DNA of 64,000 bases from NCBI GenBank assembly GCA_023101885.1, contig JALPQD010000518.1:617241-681240 (forward strand), read 5' to 3'. The DNA is from Typhlomys cinereus (Eukaryota; Chordata; Mammalia; Rodentia; Platacanthomyidae). The notes below the pieces were generated by a model. It saw only the letters and a program-made list of their open reading frames with translations, had not been told where the DNA came from and searched no databases. A program made the position numbers and the translations under genes. Below, piece after piece: positions 1 to 13,040 of this stretch; positions within the stretch are counted from its first letter, which is position 1, and each line of letters opens with the position of its first letter.

Positions 1-317
1 ATACTTATAATATATCTTTGTTTGAAATTGGTTGTCTTGGTCATTGTCCTATTGGATACTTTCCATTGGGCTATCCTTTGTGGACTATAAAGACTTATCT
101 TCAGTGATATTGAGGGGAGACATGTTTTCTGGGCTTCTTGCACTTTTTCTGTTTTTTTTATTTTTTTCCTGTAGGATGTTGGCATTTTTAGGATAAGCAG
201 ATGTTTACTATAGTATTATTTGATGTCTCTCTGGGATGACATTTCTCAGCATTTAGATGATAATAGTGTCTAAGTTTTTCTTTGTGTTATGTAGCAGCTG
301 TTTGCACATTCACTAAT
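1..317. other. Intronic sequence, nothing recognised
   Basis: AT-rich sequence with short T runs near 150-170. No exon, SINE or L1 match could be made by eye. Confidence 0.5.
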
Positions 318-510
318 GAGAGAGAAAGAAAGAAAGAGAGAGAGAGAAACAAAGAAAGAGAAAGAAAAAAGAGAGAGAAAGGAAGGAAGGAAAGAAGGAA
401 GGAAGGAAACAAGGAAGGAAGGAAGGAAGGAAGGAAGGAAGGAAGGAAGGAAGGAAGGAAGGAAGGAAGGAAGGAAGGAAGGAAGGAAGGAAGGAAGGAA
501 GGAAGGAAGG
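318..510 (+). repeat. Purine microsatellite: GA/GAAA-rich lead-in, then a long (GGAA)n tract
   Basis: Positions 318-378 are a mixed GA/GAAA purine tract. From about 379 to 510 the sequence is almost pure GGAA with few interruptions, roughly 30 units. Reading frames through it (Lys-Glu-Gly-Arg repeats and the reverse Phe-Leu-Pro-Ser repeats) are artefacts. GGAA is the core site of ETS-family transcription factors, so long arrays can attract them; that role here is only a possibility. Confidence 0.95.
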
Positions 511-3500
511 TAGTGATTCTAGTGTTCACTTGCTTCTCAAATGGATCTTCTGAGGTGACTATTCAGTTATTTTAAGGAGGCCTTTTCTCTCTTTATTCTT
601 TAGATTTTGATGCTATATGAAATCTGCTTCCACTTATTCCCTGTATGCATGTGTGATTAGACTAGGAGAGGGGGAGGTGGTCATTTTGGGAGGTTGCTGG
701 TACTCAGGCCACCCAAGAGATCCCTGCAGACCTGGGGGTCTCCTGTCCCACATTGGCCCAGCAGCTCAGAAGCCATCTGACTTGCCCTAAGCTGAAATGC
801 CTGCACAAACCAAGAGATCCTGGTAGTAGGGTAGGAGGCCCCAGGACCTACTACCCAGAACGCAGATGCACAGGAGATTCTTACATGCTATACTTCACAA
901 TTAAAAGTCATCATTTAATTGCACTAGAGAAAGTGAAATACACCCAGAATATGGGGGAAAGGAAATTGAAAGTAGTTAAATAAGTAAAAGGAAGTTCTTA
1001 TATCAAATTTTCTAGTAAATAATTCAGATAGTAAAAACGTACTTAAAATACTAGGAAGGTTTCTCTTTTATCTGCTAAACAGATTTTGATTAATCTAAGT
1101 CTTATGAAACCTAGCTTTCCTCCCATCTCAAAAAAGAACATTCAGACAAAAAACACTCAAGCATGTAAGCACTGTAGAAAATAGATAGTGAAGCCTGTGT
1201 TAACAGAAAAGGAATCTAGTCCCTCCAAAGGAACTCACACTTGAGTTCATGTTGACAATATGTGATTGCAGAGACTAAATCGCCTAGGTCTTTCATTCAA
1301 AATGTACATCTTCACAGAGAGTAAATTGTATCTATGGATTTTTTTCTCAGATTCTGAATGTTCTTTACTAAACTTTCCAACATGAGCAGGAGCACCTACT
1401 ATAGCCATTCTCAGCTTTTGATGTTTCTTTTAAAAAATGGTTGGACATAATATTAGGAAATGTATCAGAAAACTTAATTGCTTAATTGTGTTTTGTCTTT
1501 GGTTTGCTAAGCCGTATATAAAATTTTAGAGCACTTAACTTAGTCGGTCTTGCTCTTTTCTTCCTAAAAGTTGGGCTGACATTAGAATACCAAATTCTGT
1601 TGTTTGACACTGTATCTTAGTGCTCAGAAAATATGTCAGATCCAGCAATATTTGAATGCAATGAAAGACTGGATGAATGAGTGGGTGAATTTGGGAAGTT
1701 TGGAGAACAGCTGTTTTCCTCCAAGGAGAATCTGACAAAGGAGTAACAACTGATATAAATACATTTGAGATCAAAATTAAAAGTTCTATACAAATCATTT
1801 ATATTTGCTACAAAGGCATATTTCTTACAGAAAGAGGCTCATTGGCTAAGTATCAAAAGCATTTCAGTACTAGATTCAGACATCTAAATGGAATACCTTA
1901 TAAAAAGTGCACAATCATTGCATTTCATTCCACAAAACATGTTTATTTGTAATTTTCCATATGTAAATTAACAGTTCTCCTCCTGTGGTATTATGACAAA
2001 TGCTAGCTAGAGGAAGAAATATGTAGTGTATACTAGAGTATAAGAAATGCAGTTAGTTAAAAGAACTGAACTAGGAACATAAATAAGCAGTGAAAATGAA
2101 TTCTTACACAGGCAAAAGTGAGTTTTAGAATTCCCAAGATTTCTGGTCATGAGCAAGAAAAAAATTATTGATCTATTTTACTTAATTAACATTATGGTTC
2201 TGTTATACACACATCCTCAATAAAGTCGAATGGAGATTAGGAGTATCATTTCTTTTGTGTCAGATGTTCTCCATCGGTATGTTTCTCAAATCAAACATGT
2301 ATAAATGCAGTCACACTTTCAACCATCAGGTTACTGAAACTAGCTTCAGGATAGTTTTGAAATTTTGTTGGCTCCTGGAAAGGGATGGCTTAATGAATGT
2401 TTTTACAAGGCCTCCATCCTTGTGTAATCAAGTCAAACCTGTCCCTCATTCATTGTCTGTAATATTCAGGCTCTTAGATTTCCTCATACAAGTATCAGAA
2501 GTGATTCCTAGGAATTCTATTTTAACTTGACTAGCATAAATATTATACTTCATATATTATAATTCACATATGGCAATACTTAATTCATAGTTTAATTTGA
2601 CTGAATCATGGGTAAGACCCAAGCATAGAAGGGTAAATAATAAGTTTTCTTTTGTAGATGTGTCTCTGAAATATAAAGTTTAAAAACCCAGAAATGGACT
2701 TGTCACTGAGCTATCCCTTTAGAATTCTTTTACTTAATGGAAAAAATTTTTTTAGTATTTTGAGATTACTTACAAGGTTTGGATCACTAGCTAATTAATC
2801 TTAGTCTTATGATTTTGTCAAGGTTCCATTTAAAATAGTCATCAGATAGGGAAGCTTTAAAATGCTTTATAATTTGGGAAATTGTAGAGGAAATAATATA
2901 TTCTGAAAATTAGAGTGATTGTATTATGATAAATACTAGCTTGACTTGAATATAAATCAAAAAAATAACAAGTCAATTCTCAGAGAGTGTACTAAGCACC
3001 TATATACCAAATTAAAATGATTAGCACAACATGGGGCTTCTAAAATATGAATTTCATAATCTTTACATTAATAAAAACTATTAGATTTTTTCTATTTCTG
3101 CTGAAAATCTCTTATATGAAAATTACTCTGGTATGCTTTTAATATGAGGAAAGTAAAAGAGAACACCAAGAAAAAATGTAAAATTTCCTAAATTGAAATA
3201 CAATAATTATTGTCAATTACAAAAAAAGTCAGAAAAACTGCAGAGGTAGAAGCTACCAACTTTGGTCACTTATATGATTTCAGATGGCAGTCTAACATGT
3301 AGTCATCCCAAAGAAGGTATTTTCAGAGCAAATATGCTCTCTTACTGTGAACACAAGTGATATTTAATTTACCTCTCTGTAAATCTTTTCCTGCGTTAAA
3401 TATTATATCTTATATATCATCTGGTTTTGTTACTACACTGGACTATAAGGTTTGTCAGAAAAGAAACCCTTTTGGGTGGCAAACACATAGTAAAAACAGC

Positions 3501-4924
3501 ATATGTATTTCCAAAGTACCTATCAATGTGCCATTTATAAAGAAATAGTACATATAAATAAACTATTAAACTTAAGAAGATTTTTTTAAAACCAATTATT
3601 AAACAAAATAAAACAGAGATATGGTTAGCAATTATATTCCCATGTTGCTTACACTGATATTCCTTTAAAATGTTAGAAATAGATTGGCATTGAACCCAGT
3701 GAGTTGAGCTTTGTAGATGCCTAAATACACCTCTGCTGCATGCTAATAAGTTTCATGGGAAACATTTTGCTTTAGGGGGCTTAAGTTATCCATGTTCCTC
3801 TTCTGCACATAGTGTTTCCCAAATGACCTGCAGTTTCTGTTTCCCAAATGCACTGCTCTCAGCAGAATCAGGCCTATTAAGAAGCATGTGAATCTCAATG
3901 TGCTCTCATTTTTGTAGTGGAACCAGATAATTTGGTAGAACTCGCAGTGGGAAAGAAAAATGTAGTGATTTTTTTAAAGTTGCAATGTTGTTTTCAGTTA
4001 CAGAAACTTTAAACACTATTGTTCTGAAAGAAAACACAAATCATCAGAAAGTGGGGCAATGATAAGAGAGGTAGGCACTATTTCATTACATAGAAAGGTA
4101 AAGTTTTAATGTTTTGTCTGAATAAACAGATTTAAAACATCACCTCTAGAGAAAATTAATTTTAATAGCTGTTCAGAAAGGATGCTGTAGAAATTATGAG
4201 GCCACAACAAACTTATGAATGCTTTGCTAATCCTAGACAGATCTTTGTATTTCTGAAATGTACAACAAGAACCTCAGATAAACAGCAGAAAAATTTGTAA
4301 CCCATAAAAAATCAGAGAAGCTTGTGGTATCTTTTTATAGCACATTGTGAATCATTGTACAAAAATCTTAAGTGTTGTTTGAACATGAAGTGTCACCCTA
4401 AAATGTCTCATACGTCAGTGGCTTGTTTGTCAGCTCATGGAATTTCAAGATGAGACCAAATCATCAGGTTTTACCTTCATCAGCAGATTCCCCCAAGCAC
4501 ATATGCATAACTGAATGGTTTATGAGGAAGCAGGACCTGAATGGAGGAGGAAGGTCATTGGGTTTGTTCTCTGAACAGGTATATTCTGAGCATCTACTTG
4601 TACCATGATGTTCTGACTCATCACAGACCAAGAAGCAATAGACAAAATCCTCTGGAACCAGAAGCCAAAGTGATAGAGAGATTGAGTAACAGTAGGATAC
4701 CCAACAGGATCACCAGAATTTCAACTACTCAGTATCTTCGGTGTGTCATTGAACAAAAGCATTTGGTTAATGAGATTTGTCCTGGTTCTCATTCATGAAG
4801 GTTTGTTGGGTTCAAGTAAGTATCAAATCTCTTAAAGAATAAGCACCATTCAAATATACATTTATAGGTTGTCTTCAGATTGTTTATTCTCAAGAGGGAA
4901 ATGCTAATTATTTGTTCAGACTTT
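511..4924. other. KHDRBS2 downstream intron, no gene; a GC-richer patch and a possible old repeat inside
   Basis: Mostly AT-rich sequence without exon-like reading frames. About 662-850 is GC-richer than its surroundings and looks like an old inserted element, but I cannot name it. About 4500-4700 resembles the end of an ancient mammalian interspersed repeat (the stretch around 'accatgatgttctgactcatcacaga'), again not assignable with confidence. ORFs here are under 95 codons and look random. Confidence 0.5.
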
Positions 4925-5045
4925 TTAATTTCTTATCACTATCTCACACTACATAGTCTACTGTGGCCTTGGACTCAAAGAGTCCTCTGGCTTTATTGCC
5001 TTTAGTTGTAGGATTACATTGTGTGCCCCACTCATGGCTTTCAAG
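4925..5045 (-). repeat. Diverged B1-like SINE
   Basis: Reverse complement reads like a worn B1: a 'gtaatcctac' equivalent of the 'taatcccagc' motif, then a 'tttgagtccaaggcca' equivalent of 'gagttcgaggcca', then 'gtagactatgtagtgtgaga' matching 'tggtctacagagtgag'. Heavily mutated, with no clear A tail or target duplication. Confidence 0.6.
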
Positions 5046-6162
5046 AAGCTTTTAAGTAATCCTCACATCTTGGTTCTGTCTCCAAACATCTTGCCATTAC
5101 TGGTTGAAGTGAAAACTGGTCATTAGTAGTTTTTCTAAGTTTACCAGAGCAACCAAAGTTAATAATTTCTAAACAGGTATACACAATTCCAGTTTTGGCT
5201 AAAACAATTTAGGAAAGTATAATTCACAAAATAACATTCAAATATGATGAATCGCAAATGAGCAATTTAGGCAAAAAAGTGATGAAACAATTCTTGATTG
5301 TGTCATTTCTAAGGAACCTGACCTGCATTTATTATCATTACTACTTGATATATCTGATTACCTAATTTTAAACTAAGTTTACAAAGGAAATTTCACATAC
5401 TTTAGAAACATAGTTTCATTAGGCTTTCGGATTTTCAATTAGAAATAAAGTTTAAAATGTTACATTAAAATCAATTTGAAGTGATATTTTCAGTAACTTA
5501 CATAAAAATTTACAATATTAGTAAATTCTAGAACTAACAAATCATTTTTATTTATTATTTTTCAATGGTTCATAAATTCTAGGCAATATCAGGAAACTTG
5601 TCTTTTGTAAGCAATTTCTCAAATGTGTATTTCTACTTACTGTTAAAAAAGGAAGTGTTATTCTTGAATCACAAAGCCAGCATGAATAACCTTGGTTTTG
5701 CTTTCCTTTACTGTTTTCACAGTTTAATCAACGCAGGGCTTATTTTTACACAGGGATAATAATCAATGCAAAATGAGTACCTCCATGTTCTGCAATTGAC
5801 TTGAAGTGAGGCACTCAAATGCTCTATATTGAAATGTGACACAAAAATTCTTTCTGTTTTTATTCTTGAAAAGACAGTGTATTGAGAATATCCTTCTTTC
5901 ACAGTGCTGTCATCCACAATGCCACTAAGGAATGGATGCATAATTAGCTGTGCAATTCATTCATTAAATATTATTTAACAGATAATTCTTTCATCAGAGA
6001 AAATAACTTTGCTGTCTATTCTTAGCTGTCATTCTCAAGGGAATTAAGAAGGTGTGTCTTAAGTTTCTTAACTGCTTGGCTAAATTAATGCCAGTGACAA
6101 GTATAATTGACCCTGGGATGCTCAGCCTTAATTTGATCATCCAAATTTCTTTCAATTTTAGG
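5046..6162. other. Intronic sequence, nothing recognised
   Basis: AT-rich, no convincing exon or repeat seen. The 74-codon minus-strand frame at 5717-5941 has no recognisable features. Confidence 0.5.
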
Positions 6163-6245
6163 GCTCAGGGAACCTTGCAGAAGAGAGGACAATAAGATTG
6201 TAAGAACCTAAAGGCAGGGAGGAGTACTGCCTGTCATGATACTCC
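6163..6245 (+). mobile_element. Short L1 3'-UTR scrap
   Basis: The stretch 'gggctcagggaaccttgcagaagagaggac' followed by 'gattgtaagaacctaaagg' matches the L1 3' UTR seen at 8601-8650, 12515-12560 and 48520-48570. The match is lost soon after 6245. There is no A tail, so it is a fragment. Confidence 0.55.
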
Positions 6246-7179
6246 AGTCATAAAAGAGCTGCTTCATCCAAGTACTCAGTGCAATGAGATCTACTTCCCA
6301 TAGATCCTCACGGAGGTTGAAAAGTCATTTCTCCCAAGAGAATTAGTACATGAGCAAGGATCTCAGGAGAAACAATGGACACCAAAAGAATCCTTGGGGA
6401 AGGTGCTAGAAAAGAGATGAGCTCCTCCCTACATATAGGTCTATCCACTGACTACATGCTCAGACTTGTGCCAGTATAGGCATTCCCAAAATAAGCCTGT
6501 GATTCACGCTTGCAAAGGACATAAGAATGGGATAGATATAGCTGGATTGGTGAATGGAAGGGAGGTGGTGGGTAAGAAAGTAAGGATATGTGTGTGGAGG
6601 AGGATGGACATATTTTCATTCTGTTTATGTATGAAAACTTCAAAAAAATAGAAAAGAGAAAATATTAAGATTATAGTGATATATCAACCTGAAAAACTGC
6701 CTTTTTCGTTAGTTGATTATCAGTCAGTTTTGAACATAAATCCCATCTGTGAAGTTTTTGAATGATCAGAATTGCTTAAGTTTCTGAAGAGCTGTTTCAT
6801 TGTCCTGCTCCAATGTTTCCTGCTTACAGAAACTTCAGCAGGAGAGGAAGGCACTGGGAGCAAAGAACCTGAGTGTTCTCATATCACCATCCAATTCTAG
6901 GAGTTGCCAAGAAAGTGCGAACTAGGACTACCCAGTTTTTAAAGAAATGAAAACCCACTAGAATTTATTATCTGTAACTGTGACACTAATTCAGAATGTA
7001 ACTGTGAATCTAAATCAAATGGATTGGGATGCAACATTTCCATTAGGAATAGAATCACTAATTTACAATATTGAATACAGTTCACTAATATAAGTGGACA
7101 CTAGTGTGGGAGGTATATAGAATACTAATGTAAAACATTATTTTGACTTTATGGATAGAGCTGTTATAGTCTGTTCTGT
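6246..7179. other. Intronic sequence, nothing recognised
   Basis: No exon or clear repeat. Small ORFs at 6452-6651 overlap on both strands and look random. Confidence 0.45.
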
Positions 7180-7309
7180 ATGCCTGTATAGAATAACATC
7201 TCACAAATAGAGAAAAAGTTAACTTCTTTTCCTATTGGTATCCTTTTAATATCTTTTCCTGTCTTACTGCTCTTAAGATTATAAACTTTACAATTCTTTA
7301 ATGAAATTG
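7180..7309 (-). mobile_element. Old minus-strand L1, 3' part (continues at 9145 after an insertion)
   Basis: On the minus strand the text 'agagcagtaagacagg ... aaaggatac..ataggaaaagaagt' is the L1 ORF2 reverse-transcriptase region just before the FADD active-site motif (compare 46215-46290). The motif itself is degraded here. The same ORF2 sequence continues on the other side of the plus-strand L1 at 7310-9144, so this is one old element split by a younger one. Confidence 0.65.
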
Positions 7310-9144
7310 AACAATCTCAAAATTCATATGGAAGCTCAAAAGAGCCACAATAGTAAAAATAATCCTGAGTAACAAAAACACTGCTGGAAGTATCACCATA
7401 CCAAACTTTAGTCTACACTACAAATCCATAGTAATAAAAATAGCCTGAAACTGGCTCCAAAATAGACACATAGATCAATGGATAAAGGTTGAAAACCCAG
7501 ATATAAGTCCACACAATTAAAGCCATTTGATCTTTGACAAAGGGGCCCAAAAAAATTCAATAGAAAAAGAACAGCATCTTCAACAAATGGTGCTGGCAAA
7601 ACCAGATATACACCTCACCCTGGTCAGCATGGCAAAAATCCACAATACAAATAATACCAAATGCTGCAGAGGATGTGGAGAGAAGAGAACTCTCATACAT
7701 TGCTGGTGGGAGTGCAGGCTTATAAAACCACTATGGTGATTAGTATGGTGATTTCTAAAATGTTAAAGATGAAATGCCATTTTTCCCTTCTATACCACTT
7801 CAACACAGTGACAGAAGCATAATCATGTTCATTGCAGCACTATTTAAAATAGCAAAGTCATGGAATCAACCCAAATGATGAATGGATAATGAAAATGTGG
7901 TACATTTATACAGTGAAACATTTATACAGGCATCAAAAAATATATGAATCAAATTTGCCAGGAAATGGATGGAATCAGAAAAATTATATTGAGTGAAGTA
8001 TCTGAGACACAGAAATTTAGACACTGTATGTACTCCTTAGTAAGTGGATCCTAGTTCCAAACCTACTTAATGACATACTCAAAGGTAAATCTCTGTAATA
8101 CCCATTGCAATCTCAAAGGATTATAAACAGGAGGGAAGGGGAAGAAGGACCTCAAAAGAAAGGAGATAGGGCATCATGCTTCACTAGAGAAAATAGGCCA
8201 AGGTCACATATTTCATGTAAATAGCAAGACATCTGGTATAGCTCATTCTCACTTCCCTTCTTGGTCACTTGCAACTGAACAGGTTTGATCTCACCAAGCA
8301 GGGAGGATATAAGGACTGGAAGATACATGGTAACCATCTGGCAAGTGGGACACTGCCCCTCCCATACACTGCTGTTTCTGATTCCTATTCTTCTATCTAC
8401 CTTTGAGTCTCCTCTTATAAGATCCTTTTAATAGTCTTTTGTCTTTTGTTGGGAGGTGACCTTCGATATCAACTGAGATGCAGCCAAGGGCAGTGCAGGA
8501 AAAGCAAAACTGAAAAACAACAGCAAACCATAATTCAGAACACCAAAGACCCTAAATTTTTCACCTAGAACCAGACCAGCCAAATATCTCCTCATCCTAA
8601 AGCTCATGAAACGTTGCAGAAGGGGGTGGCAAGATTGTAAGAACCTAAAGATGGGGAGGGCCAAACAATATGCAAGATATTCCACACATGTTAAGCCTGC
8701 AGCAGCCAGAATTGGACTTTGCTTGAACTACCCAATGGCTGACATGTCAACGATAACCCTGAAGTCTAGCATGGATCACAGGGGAGAAGGCACCAGACAG
8801 TAGAATCCCTAGAGGCAAGGGATTAAAACAGTCATAATGGAGTTCCAGTACTAATGGGGAGCCCAAAAAGGGGCTCTGGAGTATGCCACTGAATCCTGAA
8901 CCTTCACTAAGGTGGAGGACTCAGAAAAAGGTTTGGTGTTCACACAAGAGGATACTCCAGGGAATGGGAGGGAGGAAAGAGGAAGCACTGGGAGAGCAAT
9001 AAGTAAGGAGGAGATTAAAGGAAGGGAAAAGGGATGGGGGATGCAATGGGGGATGACTGGGGAAGGGTTGGGGTAAGGAGAGGAAAGGGTGTTGAGCTTG
9101 TATGATTAGGAAAAAAATAAAAAGTGGGAGAAAAATTTTTAAAA
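7310..9144 (+). mobile_element. 5'-truncated L1 inserted into the old L1, with an internal deletion
   Basis: Starts inside ORF2 at the 'caatctcaaa.ttcatatgg' segment (equivalent to about 46710 in the L1 at 42721). At about 7602 the sequence jumps from 'gtgctggcaaaacc' to 'agatatacacctcaccctgg', skipping about 500 bp present at 46998-47500. ORF2 ends near 8052 at a TAG after the 'tgtactccttagtaagtggatcc' segment. A roughly 1 kb 3' UTR follows, with the usual G-rich purine tract (8930-9090) and an A-rich tail. Flanking sequence on both sides is one older antisense L1. I could not define a target-site duplication. No functional protein. Confidence 0.85.
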
Positions 9145-10790
9145 AGTTCATATGCTTTAAACTGAACAGCATTGGTGAGAGTGAGAAGCCTTGTCTTGTA
9201 CCTGAATTTAGTAGAAATTTCTCCAGATTTTCTACATTTAGGTTGATGTTTGTCATATATACCTCTTACTATGTCCAGATATATTCCCTCCAATCTTCTC
9301 CAGAATCTTACCATGAAGGAAGATGGATTTCGTTAGTGTCTTCTTACTATCCCTTGAAATGATCATTGGTCTTCCATCTTTATATCTGTTTATGTGATGA
9401 ATTAATTTTACTGATTTACATATGTTGAACCTTCTCTATATCTGGAAAAAATTCAACTTGATCTTGGTGAATGAGTTTTTGAATGTTTTTGAATTTTGTC
9501 TACAAGCATTTTATTTAAGTTTATTTTTCTGTTAAAAAAATAGTTTTGCCTATCATTTTCCTTTTCATTGTGTACTAATTTGGTTTTAGTACCAAAGAGA
9601 TAATGATTTCATAGAAAGAGTTTAGACATGTTTCTTCCTTTTTGCTTGGTGAAAAATTTTGAGAAGCATTGGCATTATTTCTTTAAAATACTGGTGTAAT
9701 TTTGCATTGACTCCATCTTGGTGTTTTCTTTGTTGGAAGATTTTTGATTACTGTTTCAAACTCACTGTTTGTTGTAGGTCTGTTTAAATTGCTTCATATT
9801 GGTTTAACTTTGACGAGGTACATCTCAAAATTCATGTATTTCATTTTGATTGTCCAATTTAGTAGAATAATTTTTTTAAAAATATGTCCTCACAATTTTC
9901 TCAATTTCCTTGCCATCTATTATAATGACTGTCTATTGATTTATGAGTTTAATGATTTGGGCTTTTTCATCTCATTAGTTTGGGTAAAGGTTTATTGATA
10001 TTGTTCTTGTCTTAGAGAATTACCTACCTGCTTGTTTCACTGATTCATTTTGTATTTTTTGTTTTAATTTGATTGATTTCTTCTTTATTATGGTTACCTT
10101 TTCTGCATCTACTATATTTGGGACTGTTTCATCAATTTTTCCCTAGTCCTTGAGTGGTAGAACCAGGATGCTTATTTGTGGTTTCTGTGATTCTTTTTTA
10201 AAATAAGAGCACATAGACCTGTAAACTTTCCTTTAAGGACGGTCTTCACTGAATTGCATAGGATTTTGCATATCTTGATTTCAGTTTCTTGTTTTATAGC
10301 AATTCTTGATATCTTTTATTTATTCTTTCAGTTAAAATGTTCCCTTTTACACAATAATCATTGATAGTGTTCCATATAGTATCTATGGGGTTTTAAGTTT
10401 CTGTTAACAAGATGAGAATTTTAATCTCTAACCAATAAGATTCTTATTGTCAATGTCTACCTTTATTGCATTATTTGGATAGAATACATATTTAAATTTT
10501 CTTGTATTTACTGAGACTTGATTTTTGTCCTAATTTGGTATCTATTTTGGAAATATTTCCACAGGCTGAAGAAAAGAATGCATATTTTTTCTTGTTCAAA
10601 AGGAATATTCTGTAAATGTTGGCACATTTTTCATGGATTTTCCCTGATTGTTTTTAGTGCAGATAACCTATACCTGTCTGTCATTTTTACATGAGATCTG
10701 AGGACTTGAATGCTGATCTTTTTGCTTCATTGCAAACATTCTAACTGCAGGTCCTGAAATTATTTTCTTATTTCATTCATTGGTTTAAGT
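9145..10790 (-). mobile_element. Old minus-strand L1, 5' part (endonuclease/RT region of ORF2)
   Basis: Read on the minus strand this begins at the RT motif block corresponding to [11 protein letters not shown] (here at about 9145-9215, with Cys-Pro replaced by Phe-Ser) and runs back through the RT and linker regions. Many stops and indels mark it as much older than the other L1s. The upstream limit near 10790 is approximate; matches become unclear after that. Confidence 0.75.
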
Positions 10791-11016
10791 GTTGTATGCG
10801 GTCACTGTACCTTTTGAAAAGTATAATTCTGACATGTAAGTTATCTCATTATCCCTGGTTAGTGGTATTGGGGAATTATGCAATTTTAGAATTGTCTTGT
10901 GGCTTCCTTTTTTGCCTTGCTTTGCACTTGATATGTCCAACAAATTCACTTTTCCCTCTCCTTGAAAACAAACCTGATTTTGATCTAAAAGCAGGAAATA
11001 TAAAAGATCTCAAGTC

Positions 11017-13040
11017 ACTGTGGTGAATTTCTGCATTATGGGGGATTATTCCCAGTAGTGGTATAGCAGGTTCAAATGGCCTTTCCATCTTTTCTTTCAA
11101 CTTTTTTTTTAGAAATTGCCATATTTATCACCAGAGTGGTTGTATATGCCTGCATTCCCATTAGCAATCCTCTCCAGAATTTGGTATTATTTGTATTGTG
11201 GATTTTTGCTATCCTGACCAGGGTGAGATAATATCTCAGGATAGTTTTGATTTGCATTTCCCTGATGGCTAGAGATGTGCAGCATTTTTAAGATACTTGT
11301 ACAAATTTTGTCCCTGGAAAAGTTTCTTTTGAATTCCGTGGCTCATTTTCTAATCAGGCTATTTGTCTCCTTGGTGTTTAGTTTTCTAAGTTCTTTGTGC
11401 ACTCTGGATAGAGCTCTATCAGATATGTGGTTAGTGAAGATTTTCTCCCATTCTGTGGGTTGCCTTTTCATTTGGTTTGCAATCTTTTTATCTGAACAGA
11501 AGCTCTTTAATTTTACTAGATCCCATTTGTTGAGTGTTGGTTCTAGTGCCTGTGCTATTGGATTTCCGTTTAGGAATTGTTGGCCTAGCCCGATCAGCTC
11601 GAGAGAGTTCCCTATGCTTTCGACTAGGGTTTTTAAAGTCTCTGACTTAATAAGAAGGTCCTTGATCCATTTGGAAACAATTTTTGATCATGGTGACAAG
11701 TACTGGTCCAGTATTAATCTTCTACATGTGGATATCCAGTTTTCCCAGCGCCATTTGTTGAAGATGCACAACCATGTTCATTGCAGCACTATTTACAATA
11801 GCAAGTCATGGAATCAATCCAATGCCCAACAGTTGGCGAATGGATAATGAAGATGTGCTCCTTTTTACAGGGAAGTACTACTCAGTCATCAAAAAAGATG
11901 AATTAATGAAATTTTCCCATAAATGGATGGACTTAGAAAAAATTATATTGAGTGAAGTATCCCAGACACAGAAATTTACACACTGTATATACTTCCTAAT
12001 AAGTGTATCCTAGTTCCAAACCTACTTAATATAATATCCACTGTAATTACAAAGGATTATTAACAGGAATGAAGGGGAAGAAGGAACTCCAAAGAAGGAA
12101 GATAGGGAATCATGCTTCATTATAGAAAATAGACCACAGTCATTGCATGTAAGTAGCATGACATCTATTGTAGCTCACTCTCACTTCCCTTCCTGTTCAT
12201 TTGGTACTGAACAGATTTGATCTCACCATTCAGGGAAGATATAGGGACTGAAAGATGGATGGTAACCATCTGGTAAATGGAACACTGACCCATGGGACAC
12301 TGACCCCCCCACACACACTATTCCTATTCTTCCATCTACCTTTGAGTCTCCTCTTATAATAAGATCTTCTTTTAAATAGTCTTTTATCTTTTGTTGGGAT
12401 GTGAGCTACCATACCAATTGGGATGCAGCCAAGGGCAGTATAGGAAAAGCAAATCTGAAAACAACAAACCATGATTCAGAAACAGAACAAACAAATCTCT
12501 CCCCATCTTAAAGCTCAGGGATCCTTGTGGAATAGGAGACAATGAGATTGTAAAAGTCTAATGATGGGGAGGCCCAAAGATACACAAGACACTCCACACA
12601 AGTTAGGGCTCCAGAAGCCAGGATTGGACTTTGCCTGACCTGCATAATGGCTGACATGTCAATGACCTCCCAAAGTCTATAATGGATCACACAGAGAAGG
12701 CTCCAGGGAGTAGGATCCTTAGAGACAAGGGATTAACCAGTCAGAATAGAGTTTCCACACTAGTGGGGAGCCAAGATGGGGCTTTGTGCTATGTAACCTG
12801 TGGGCTATGTGACCAAGTCCTAAATCCTTACTAGAGTGGAGGACTTAGAGTGAGGTTTTGGTGTTCACATAAAAAGATGCTCCAAGGAAAGGGAGGGGAG
12901 TGAAAGGAACGGGGAGGAGGAGAGTACAATGGGGGACTATGGAGGAGGGGATGTGGGAAGGAGAGGAGGTGGGTACCTATTTATTGTATGATTGGGGGAG
13001 AGAAAAGAAAATGGCAAAGAAAAAATAAAAATTAAAAAGA
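11017..13040 (+). mobile_element. L1 with 5' inversion (twin-primed insertion)
   Basis: 11017 to about 11764 is L1 ORF2 C-terminal sequence in minus orientation. From about 11765 to 13040 the sequence is L1 in plus orientation with ORF2 end, 3' UTR, G-rich tract and A-rich tail. The inverted part covers the element from 'ttcaacaaatggcgctgg' to 'ttcaccacagtgac'; the direct part begins at 'gcacaaccatgttcattg', which is the next L1 sequence downstream. So almost nothing is lost at the junction. This arrangement is the standard product of twin priming during target-primed reverse transcription. No clear target-site duplication was found. The long plus-strand frame at 11275-11847 is an antisense reading of ORF2 and not a gene. 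Confidence 0.88.

Noticed and set aside
282..575. Lys/Glu/Arg-rich frame
   Set aside because: Translation of the GA/GGAA microsatellite; the Leu/Ser-rich frames at 15722-15958 and 57446-57766 fail for the same reason.
11275..11847. 190-codon open frame, and its relative at 23579-24160 (193 codons)
   Set aside because: Both are antisense readings of the L1 ORF2 C-terminal region within inverted L1 segments, so similarity between them reflects shared L1 sequence rather than a gene family.
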